Origin: Candidatus Latescibacterota bacterium
GTDB lineage: Bacteria; Latescibacterota; UBA2968; UBA8231
Assembly (NCBI GenBank): GCA_022825185.1
Contig: JAJDYK010000025.1
Location: 1-26,792 of the forward strand
Length of the DNA: 26,792 nucleotides
Reading direction: 5' to 3'
The position numbers were made by a program, and so were the translations under genes. Below the pieces are notes generated by a model, which was not told the DNA's origin, did no database searches, and was given only the letters and a program-made list of their open reading frames with translations. Below, one piece after another: positions 17,372 through 22,883 of the stretch; the stretch's first letter is position 1, and each line of letters opens with the position of its first letter.

Positions 17372-17541
17372 CAGACAATCTCCTTCAACTGTCTATAATT
17401 ATAGCCTAGGAGCGCAATCGTGAACACCCGAGCCAAAGAAGTCATCCAATCGGCAGGAATCCTATCTACTATTTGAGAAAAAACGTTCTCGTCTATCTCT
17501 GTGCGTTGCAGAATGTCTTCGGTGTAGAACACGGGACTCAT
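17371..17541 (-). CDS. 56-residue ORF whose start copies the hsdR start
   Basis: This ORF is tightly embedded: its ATG overlaps the AlbA-family stop (ATGA, 17541-17538) and its TGA overlaps the HIRAN ATG (TGATG). The first 12 residues, MSPVFYTEDILQ, match HsdR's MTPAPYTEDTLV, and the DNA at 17513-17543 matches 16507-16537 at about 25 of 31 positions. The remainder (RTEIDENVF to LLGYNYRQLKEIV) does not continue as HsdR that I can recognise. It is amphipathic and may be a small protein in its own right. I read it as a leftover hsdR 5' end fused to other sequence, kept open by coupling. Confidence 0.5.
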   Translation of the reverse strand: MSPVFYTEDILQRTEIDENVFSQIVDRIPADWMTSLARVFTIALLGYNYRQLKEIV

Positions 17542-19046
17542 TGAGTCTGAGTCAATCGTTCTCGCAACGCTTGGCCCTTGTCCGTCAGCCGATATTGCTG
17601 CTTGCCGCTTCTGGGTTTGTCGGGGATGGTCATTTCCAGCCACTCGGCATCGAGCAGAGGTTGGAGATAGTTGGTCCGAAATGTCTTCGGGTGTTTCAAG
17701 CCTAGCAGAGTCATGATCTCCCTTGCCGTGCGGGGAACACGGCAATGCCAGATAACTTGTGCGGCAACTTGTGCGGTAACTTGTGCGGTCAAGTCCTCCA
17801 AGTTGGCTTCAAGTCTCTGTAACATGCTGTTTGAAATGATTTTAGGTGTACTTGTACGGTCCGTGTCGGGTACTTGTGCGGTGGCACGCGGGGTATCCCG
17901 GACCTGACTTATTTCCGACTTGATCTCGGATTCTACGAGCGGCCGCTTGAACGTCGTCGTCACCCAGTGCTCGGACACATCGATCACCGGCTCCGCCACC
18001 TCGTGTTCTCGGCAAAGCTCCCGAATGCGCCGGATGCCCGAGCCGATATTCTCCACCACGTCCATGCGGTACAACATGCTGAACAGCAGCGGATTGCGCG
18101 GGACGCTCTTGGTGCCCAGATCTGCTTCTTCCATCCCTGCGGGCAATCCGCCTGGACTGACGATTTCGATCCGGTCCTTGAAGACGTAAATCTGGACGTT
18201 CGCGGTCGAGCGATAATCGCGGTGGGCAACGGCATTCGCCACTGCTTCCCGAAGGGCCTCTTCGGGTAATTCCGGCCGTTCCTGCCGCCTCACGTGCTTG
18301 ATGATGTACTCGACATTGATTTTGGTGAGAATCCAAGCGACTACTTCGTCAATCATCGTCGGAATGTCGCTGTGGAAGTCCCGCCGATCGAGAATCCTCA
18401 CCTTCTCGATTCCCATGAACAGGGCACAGGACACGTGGGCACTGGTCGTGAACCTCCGAATGTCTCGGGCCAGCAGCCATGCTCCGGCGTGGGTCATGCG
18501 GTCTTGTGCATCGACTAGACCGAGGTTGCGGAGGGCCACGAGCCGCTCCATCGCCTCTGGAATTTTGGCGCGTTCACTAAACCGCGCCCAAGTCTCGTCA
18601 TCAAGGTCGTTTTCCATGGAGAAAATCTCACACGGCTTCTTATCGAAATGAAGGCGTCCAACCGCGTAGAACAGGTTTTCCACTTCCTCATTCGACATTT
18701 GCTGACTATTCGCCCCGTCGCGTATGAAGAATCGTCCACCAAACGAGTAGGGCTTGCGTTCCTGCGGCGGCACGACCACGGACAAGACCTCACCGACGCT
18801 CTCAACTTCCACCGAGATCGGCGGGTCTGCCGACCGTGCGGTGCTTTGCACCCTCGACTTCAGCCGATTGTGGTCGTCCACACCGACGATCTCTCCGGCA
18901 TCTGAGACGCCGAGCAGGATCACCCCGCCGGTAGCGTTGGCGAAAGCGCATATCTCCCGCCCGAGATCGGAGGGCATGGCTCGCTTGAACTCGGTGGTGG
19001 AACCTTCGCCGAGGGCGAGGAGGTCGGAGAGGGATTGGGGGTTCAT
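17538..19046 (-). CDS. AlbA_2 (Schlafen-type) plus HATPase_c_4 ATP-binding protein with C-terminal winged helix
   Basis: I start at the ATG ending at 19046, one base after the vapC TGA, giving 502 residues (MNPQSLSDLLALGEG). The AlbA_2 domain shows TTEFK (17-21) and ICAFANATGGVILLGVSD (about 42-59). A GHKL-like HATPase_c_4 domain follows with the N-box EALREAVANAVAHRDY (about 263-278), SPGGLP and NIGSGIRRI. The repeat TAQVTAQVAAQV (420-431) links to a C-terminal winged helix (AREIMTLLGLKHPKTF). Such proteins are frequent passengers in type I restriction operons, where a regulatory or nucleic-acid-sensing role is suspected. The gene lies between vapC and the 56-codon ORF, overlapping the latter by ATGA. 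Confidence 0.85.
   Translation of the reverse strand: MNPQSLSDLLALGEGSTTEFKRAMPSDLGREICAFANATGGVILLGVSDAGEIVGVDDHNRLKSRVQSTARSADPPISVEVESVGEVLSVVVPPQERKPYSFGGRFFIRDGANSQQMSNEEVENLFYAVGRLHFDKKPCEIFSMENDLDDETWARFSERAKIPEAMERLVALRNLGLVDAQDRMTHAGAWLLARDIRRFTTSAHVSCALFMGIEKVRILDRRDFHSDIPTMIDEVVAWILTKINVEYIIKHVRRQERPELPEEALREAVANAVAHRDYRSTANVQIYVFKDRIEIVSPGGLPAGMEEADLGTKSVPRNPLLFSMLYRMDVVENIGSGIRRIRELCREHEVAEPVIDVSEHWVTTTFKRPLVESEIKSEISQVRDTPRATAQVPDTDRTSTPKIISNSMLQRLEANLEDLTAQVTAQVAAQVIWHCRVPRTAREIMTLLGLKHPKTFRTNYLQPLLDAEWLEMTIPDKPRSGKQQYRLTDKGQALRERLTQTQ
17754..17789 (-). repeat. Three 12-bp tandem repeats in the AlbA-family gene
   Basis: AACTTGTGCGG plus one variable base occurs three times in a row and encodes the QV-rich linker TAQVTAQVAAQV. 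Related CTTGTGCGG or CTTGTACGG pieces recur near 17847 and 17871, suggesting slippage-driven linker growth. Confidence 0.8.
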
Positions 19047-19047
19047 A

Positions 19048-19449
19048 TCAGCGGACCCAGTTTTCCAGCATGAGCCCCGGAATTTTTTCAAACTCTTTTA
19101 CATTATTGCTTACCAAAACCAGCCCGTACGCACGCGCCTGACCCGCGATCATCATATCGTAGGGGCCAATCGGAGCACCAACGCGATACAGTTCCGCCCG
19201 GATTCGACCAAAATGGCTGGCTGCAACTTGGTCAAACGGCATGATCTCAAGCCTAGTGCCCAGCGATTCAATATCCGCCAGATTGCGCTCGGGCTGGGCA
19301 GAGCGTTCAACGCCATAGATAAGTTCGCCCCAAGTTACGGAAGAAATTGCCATCTGACCTTGCGAGCGATTGAATTTTTGTCGCAGCGATTGGGGGCGGT
19401 TCTTGATGGCATAAATCACCACATTGGTATCTAGCAGATACCTGAGCAT
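19048..19449 (-). CDS. vapC: VapC-type PIN-domain ribonuclease toxin
   Basis: I start at the ATG ending at 19449, which shares a base with the antitoxin stop (TGATG), rather than the GTG at 19452. This gives 133 residues. PIN motifs are complete: LLDTNVVIYAI with Asp7, WGELIYG with Glu42 and IGPYDMMIAGQARA with Asp98, then VSNNVKEF, where Asn stands at the fourth, more variable position. VapC toxins are Mg2+-dependent RNases that cleave tRNA or rRNA when their antitoxin is lost. The pair lies inside the restriction operon between hsdS and the AlbA-family gene, next to a duplicated AlbA 5' end, so it looks inserted. Confidence 0.9.
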   Translation of the reverse strand: MLRYLLDTNVVIYAIKNRPQSLRQKFNRSQGQMAISSVTWGELIYGVERSAQPERNLADIESLGTRLEIMPFDQVAASHFGRIRAELYRVGAPIGPYDMMIAGQARAYGLVLVSNNVKEFEKIPGLMLENWVR

Positions 19450-19685
19450 CACAGTTTTTCTCGCTGTGCATCGGCCGGCTGTTCCCGGTCAGACATAAAA
19501 TCATCTGAAACACCGGGGCCGTTGAACCACTCATCCCAACTCTCGCCAGCAGGTGTGATAATGCGCTTTGACCCTATCGCGACGATATCGACCTCGCGCA
19601 CTGATTCCGGCAGTGCAACGGCTTTGGGCAGCCGCACTGCTTGGCTCTTGTTGCTCATAAAAACTTTCGTGTGTGCTGTTGCCAT
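19449..19685 (-). CDS. vapB: VapB-type antitoxin
   Basis: I choose the ATG ending at 19685 (MATAHTKVFMSNKSQAVRLP), preceded by GAGG 7 nt upstream; an ORF to 19751 would run through the operator. The 78 residues begin with the swapped-hairpin AbrB-like DNA-binding motif NKSQAVRLPKAVALPES. They end with an acidic tail (WDEWFNGPGVSDDF) that would wrap and block VapC. The stop overlaps the toxin start. Confidence 0.88.
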   Translation of the reverse strand: MATAHTKVFMSNKSQAVRLPKAVALPESVREVDIVAIGSKRIITPAGESWDEWFNGPGVSDDFMSDREQPADAQREKL

Positions 19686-19710
19686 GCTATTACCTCGCTT
19701 CATTTTAATT

Positions 19711-19733
19711 TGGATATACAATAAGTATATACA
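19711..19733. promoter_or_regulatory. Inverted-repeat operator upstream of vapB
   Basis: TGGATATAC (19711-19719), a 5-bp spacer and GTATATACA (19725-19733) form an inverted repeat with 8 of 9 bases paired, 26 bp upstream of the vapB ATG. This is the expected form and place of a VapBC autorepression site. AT-rich -10-like sequence lies within it, so vapBC probably has its own promoter inside the larger operon. Confidence 0.65.
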
Positions 19734-19738
19734 GACAT

Positions 19739-19793
19739 GGCGAAGGCGCAAATCTCTCGCCCGAGGCCGGAGAGGGATTGGGGGTTTATATTG
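19739..19793 (-). pseudogene. Remnant duplicate of the AlbA-family gene's 5' end
   Basis: This stretch matches the start of the AlbA-family gene in two joined blocks: 19739-19773 against 18939-18972, and 19773-19793 against 19028-19048. Only about 6 mismatches fall in 54 positions. The jump skips roughly 57 bp and occurs at a TCGGAG-type microhomology present on both sides of the gap in the full gene. The copy's start codon is ATA instead of ATG, and the same bases supply the hsdS stop as ATAA. Confidence 0.8.
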
Positions 19794-20991
19794 CTATTTT
19801 GCCGTTCATCAGGCGCGGGAGAAGCAGGTCGCGGGCTTGGGTGAGTTTCTCGTTTGACTGATGGAGCCTCTCAATCTGAAGATCAATCGGAACAATATGT
19901 TCCATAAACATTTCAGTAACCCGATCCAGGGCCTGCAAAAGCTCAACTCTGTGAAGATCCTTCTTGGTAATCGCCGCAAATATCGAACCTCCACCGATCA
20001 TATCTTCCTTGAAAAAGTAATTTTTCAGAGCATAGAACAGGAAATTCTGCTGATCTCTGTTTGATCGGATGGACGCGAGGCCACGCCCAATTATGATCTT
20101 GTTCGTTGTGATATTGATTCTTCCGACAGGTGCTCGGACACTAAAAAGAATATCGCCGGGTTCCGCTAGACGGTTTTGCACTGTGCAGTACGTTTTATGA
20201 GAAGGGAATCTAACACCAAAATCGGTGACGCCTTGGTGAAAAGGGAGTCCGTTGCCGTCTTCGTTGTAGTAGATCGACTTGGGGCTCTGTCCCATTGTTA
20301 TGTCTGCGACCTCGCCCAGCGGCTTCCTCTCCCATCCCTCCGGCACTCCGTCCTTGATCTTGAAGTGATCATGGCCGGGGAAGCGGAGGTGAACAAACCA
20401 CTCCTTGTAGAGCAGCCGCGCCGCCTGCTCCAGCAACTGAATCCGTCGCCGATTGTTCTCGATCAGGTCGTCGTAGGCGGAGAGGGTGGAGGCGACTAAG
20501 AGTTGGATAGATAGTATAGGAAGGGGTATCTTAATATGTTTCATGTCCCGAATCGGGAGCTGTGGTTGTGCAACGCCACTCCTCAACGAATGCACCTGCC
20601 TATGAAAATGCGGTGAACGCAGAAAGTAATAGAGGTATGCAGGAGAAATTTTATTCTTATTACACCGAAGAATGACCATACCAGAGTTAATACGCATGTG
20701 GTCATGTGCAACAGATGAATTGAAGAATGCTGTATTTCCAATTGTTCCTCTTGTTGTCAGAACAACATCGTCCCGCTGCAATTTACCTTTTCGTAAGGCA
20801 TTGTCCTTATGTTCTGTAATAAATTGACATGTAGAAAAATCAAAACCATTTTGTGTTACATTGTTCGCATTTAAAAACAAGCAATGTCCGTCATAGGAAA
20901 AATCGTCCTGCTTCGGATAATTTCTCCCTCGATCTCCATCAATGATATCGAATGGAGCCGAAGCAAACTCAGTAAGCGTATATGTTATCAT
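19786..20991 (-). CDS. hsdS: Type I restriction-modification specificity subunit HsdS
   Basis: The 401-residue protein has the two-half HsdS layout. A first target-recognition domain (about 1-150) is followed by the conserved helix IQLLEQAARLLYKEWFVHLR (about 187-206). A second domain opens with PEGWERKPLGEVADITMG, and a final helix ends QARDLLLPRLMNGKI. With two HsdM subunits it forms the methyltransferase and sets the bipartite target. The first domain is AT-rich compared with hsdM, as is usual for exchanged recognition domains. GAGGAG 8 nt before the ATG gives a good ribosome site. The stop lies in the remnant AlbA start, where ATAA replaces an ancestral ATGA overlap. Confidence 0.9.
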   Translation of the reverse strand: MITYTLTEFASAPFDIIDGDRGRNYPKQDDFSYDGHCLFLNANNVTQNGFDFSTCQFITEHKDNALRKGKLQRDDVVLTTRGTIGNTAFFNSSVAHDHMRINSGMVILRCNKNKISPAYLYYFLRSPHFHRQVHSLRSGVAQPQLPIRDMKHIKIPLPILSIQLLVASTLSAYDDLIENNRRRIQLLEQAARLLYKEWFVHLRFPGHDHFKIKDGVPEGWERKPLGEVADITMGQSPKSIYYNEDGNGLPFHQGVTDFGVRFPSHKTYCTVQNRLAEPGDILFSVRAPVGRINITTNKIIIGRGLASIRSNRDQQNFLFYALKNYFFKEDMIGGGSIFAAITKKDLHRVELLQALDRVTEMFMEHIVPIDLQIERLHQSNEKLTQARDLLLPRLMNGKIAI

Positions 20992-21011
20992 TCTTCCAAC
21001 TCCTCAAGCCC
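20988..21011 (-). repeat. Possible short third copy of the hsdM 3' end upstream of hsdS
   Basis: On the minus strand TTGAGGAGTTGG followed by ATGA precedes the hsdS start. The true hsdM end has the same 12 bases followed by GGATATGA. This would be the ancestral hsdM/hsdS junction. The match includes a Shine-Dalgarno, so selection alone could explain it. Confidence 0.4.
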
Positions 21012-21090
21012 CTCTTAATATTTGCCCAGGACTTCACCAAATTTCTGTTCTATGGAATTTTACTACGTCCTCTATATTGTCTGCTATTTT

Positions 21091-22092
21091 CTATTTAAAA
21101 TAGGTCGTATAACGTCTCGATATCCACCCAGTAAACATCTCTCCTTCAATATCTACTTCTACGTGAAGCCAAGAACGCTTCGATTTGTCCAATATTTCAA
21201 CTAACTTTCCACGCGGTAGTTCAGTGATAATTTCAGATCTCATATTTGGCTCTTTTCTAAGATTAACATCTGAGCCTATTATGACACGATAACCTTTTAA
21301 TAATTCTCTATTTACTTCAGGAATTGGTTTTCTTACGTAGGATCTAATATCCGCGAGTGTTTCCTTATCCTGCAAATCTATCTGTGCTTTCTGATAATTT
21401 ATCACTATGATGGAAGCTAAACCACTAATAAAAAGTGGAAGAAAGTACTTGTGATAGATATACAAAAGTAATGACTGTGCCTTCTCCGAAAGTGAGTTAT
21501 AGTCACAGTTTTCTTCAAGTTCTTTTTGTATTTCTAGCTCAATATCTTCATCAATAGCGAAATCTTGATCTTCTGGAAAATCAAGCTGCTCTATATCAAG
21601 CGAGTCTAATTCACTAAATACTACTTCCGTCACGGATGAACTAAACGGCGTATTTGAAAGTTCTTGAATAGCCTCCACCGCCGCAGAGTTTTGGAATGCT
21701 GATAGAGCAAGCCGAGTTGATTCTCCGAGCCGCTGCATCCTCTCTGCGGTAAATGCGCTCTGACGTAGAGCCTCTGCCGCAGAGTTTTGGAATGCTGATA
21801 GAGCAAGCCGAGTTGATTCTCCGAGCCGCTGCATCCTCTCTACGGTAAATGCGCTCTGACGTAGAGCCTCCATCACCATGGTGTCTTGGAACGCTGATAA
21901 AGCGAGCCGAGCGGATTCCCCGAGCCGCTGTATCCTCTCTACGGCAAGTGCGTTCTGACGCATAGCCTCCATCGCCGCGGAGTTTTGAAACGCCGATAAA
22001 GCGCGTGCTGACTCTCCAAGCCGCTGAACGTGATCGTATTGGTCGATGAGGCGGCTTAGGCGGTGGATGTAGTCGTAGTCTATATGGCGCAT
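21091..22092 (-). CDS. Unrecognised repeat, membrane and SH3-domain protein in the hsdM-hsdS gap
   Basis: I favour the ATG ending at 22092 (333 residues, MRHIDYDYIHRL). A TTG at 22173 would add 27 plausible residues but overlaps a promoter-like site. The N-terminal third holds four helical repeats of about 32 residues, each built on QRLGESxRLALSAFQ and a following EALRQSAF.VERM. An acidic linker follows, then one membrane span (YFLPLFISGLASIIVI). The C-terminus is a bacterial SH3-like domain (SDVNLRKEPNMRSEIITELP, then WLHVEV and GWISRRY). SH3_3 domains usually bind peptides or cell wall. I recognise no family for the whole. It is AT-rich, unlike hsdM, and its position suggests a defence-island passenger. 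Confidence 0.7.
   Translation of the reverse strand: MRHIDYDYIHRLSRLIDQYDHVQRLGESARALSAFQNSAAMEAMRQNALAVERIQRLGESARLALSAFQDTMVMEALRQSAFTVERMQRLGESTRLALSAFQNSAAEALRQSAFTAERMQRLGESTRLALSAFQNSAAVEAIQELSNTPFSSSVTEVVFSELDSLDIEQLDFPEDQDFAIDEDIELEIQKELEENCDYNSLSEKAQSLLLYIYHKYFLPLFISGLASIIVINYQKAQIDLQDKETLADIRSYVRKPIPEVNRELLKGYRVIIGSDVNLRKEPNMRSEIITELPRGKLVEILDKSKRSWLHVEVDIEGEMFTGWISRRYTTYFK
21681..21872 (-). repeat. 96-bp tandem duplication within the SH3/repeat gene
   Basis: The unit at 21681-21776 repeats at 21777-21872 with, by eye, one difference in 96 (G versus A in CTCTGCGG/CTCTACGG). It encodes exactly one 32-residue repeat. More diverged copies continue to about 22030. This is recent expansion of the repeat array. 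Confidence 0.85.
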
Positions 22093-22171
22093 GGTCCCCA
22101 CCCAACCAGACTCTTGGAAGGACAGTGAGAAGGTCTTAGACAATTCATATGGGTTCTCTACTTCATTGACC

Positions 22172-22199
22172 AATATGGTAGTATGGTCGCTATTGTCAA
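22172..22199 (-). promoter_or_regulatory. Candidate promoter for the SH3/repeat gene
   Basis: A perfect TTGACA (22199-22194), 16-nt spacer and CATATT lie about 80 bp before the ATG at 22092. If used, transcription starts near 22165, inside the longer ORF version, which supports the shorter start. Positions 22200-22277 hold no gene. Confidence 0.4.
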
Positions 22200-22277
22200 A
22201 CCACTACCAATAGTTGACGATTCCCCCGCTCTATTGGGCCTGATAATGATAAGATTTCCCAGTCAGCGTTCATCGCC

Positions 22278-22376
22278 TCATATCCCCAACGCCTCGAACT
22301 CATCTTGATGGTCGTTGCCAGCATCGATGCCTCTGCATTAAGCTCTTCCAGTTCCCCGTGAATCTCGCGCAGGACC
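22278..22376 (-). pseudogene. hsdM: Duplicate fragment of the hsdM 3' end
   Basis: These bases align with the end of hsdM (22880-22976) at about 80 % identity with one 1-bp gap. They encode LREIHGELEELNAEASMLAT against LREIHEELDELNSEAVTLAA in HsdM. Restoring the missing base gives an end reading IKDEFEALGI, parallel to HsdM's IKENFEELGI. The divergence suggests a tail from a different hsdM allele rather than a fresh duplication. It is fused upstream to DUF1016 sequence. Confidence 0.85.
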
Positions 22377-22490
22377 ATAGACGGGCGTGGCTGTCGGCGA
22401 TCTTGTCCATGAGGACGACATTCTACCCCCCACGGAATTTGGGCAACAACCTGTTGCACAATTTGGGCAGCAAGCTGCTGCACAATTTCT
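22377..22490 (-). pseudogene. DUF1016 (YhcG-type) N-terminal domain remnant, copy 2
   Basis: The frame reads EIVQQLAAQIVQQVVAQIPW and, after a small frameshift near the GGGGGG run, NVVLMDKIADSHARLW. This corresponds to the YhcG stretch IPWGHNLLILEKVKDPEARR as I recall it. DUF1016 proteins are PD-(D/E)xK-like and common in type I restriction operons. The remnant ends abruptly where the hsdM-tail fragment begins. IVQQ-AAQ is duplicated internally with 24-nt period. Confidence 0.7.
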
Positions 22491-22491
22491 C

Positions 22492-22685
22492 CTACTCCTC
22501 CCCGTACATCTCGGGATCCGGCTCAATCTCAACGACTTGCCTTTTTCCATAACCACTACCCCAGTCTTGTTCTGATGGGCAACCTTATGTGCGCGTCTGG
22601 CAGCTCGGTGTAGCGCGTTAAGGATATCCTGTGTTTCCTTGTCCTCATATTGTGAGGCGGGGGTATCTCGGTTTCGTTCAGTCAC
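22492..22685 (-). pseudogene. Small antitoxin-like gene with a one-base frameshift
   Basis: GTG at 22685 follows GGGAG at 7 nt. The frame reads MTERNRDTPASQYEDKETQD, a helical ALHRAARRAHKVAHQNKTG, then VVVMEKGK. One base missing after the AAG of GK would restore VEIEPDPEMYGEE and a stop at 22492, for exactly 64 codons. The pattern (helix, then VVxxxGK.VxI.P) resembles small antitoxin-like or hypothetical proteins. It may be a recent pseudogene or a sequencing indel. Confidence 0.55.
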
Positions 22686-22735
22686 GAGTTTTCTCCCTTA
22701 TCGATCAATCTGGGAACACAGCCGCCGTTGTCGAA

Positions 22736-22883
22736 CTATTGCCAATAATCGACCATGCGACGGTACGTGAGCAGAGTCACGTTGCTGCGCCAAGGAATTT
22801 GTGCAACGGTGCGTTGCACAATTGCGCTGTCGGCCAATGGACTTCCGGTCAGAATTCTCGGCACCAGATCGGTTCTTCGTCAT
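22736..22883 (-). pseudogene. DUF1016 (YhcG-type) N-terminal remnant, copy 1, once coupled to hsdM
   Basis: ATG at 22883-22881 overlaps the hsdM stop as ATGA and opens MTKNRSGAENSD. After a frame change the DNA reads PLADSAIVQRTVAQIPWRSN, then VTLLTYRRMVDYWQ and TAG. The core IVQRTVAQIPWRSN is DUF1016-like. The remaining three quarters of a normal gene are missing. Confidence 0.65.

Noticed and set aside
19686..19751. Longer vapB start at 19751
   Set aside because: The extension would translate through the operator palindrome; the ATG at 19685 has a proper GAGG site.
21681..22030. Array resembling CRISPR because of regular repeats
   Set aside because: The repeats are 96-bp in-frame coding units without spacers of unique sequence.
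22092..22173. TTG start at 22173 for the SH3/repeat gene
   Set aside because: It has no Shine-Dalgarno and coincides with a candidate -10 element; the ATG at 22092 is preferred, though the extra 27 residues look protein-like.
22196..22483. 95-codon minus-strand ORF mixing a DUF1016 start and an hsdM end
   Set aside because: It looks like one gene but is a chance open frame across two frameshifted remnants, so I annotate the pieces as pseudogenes.
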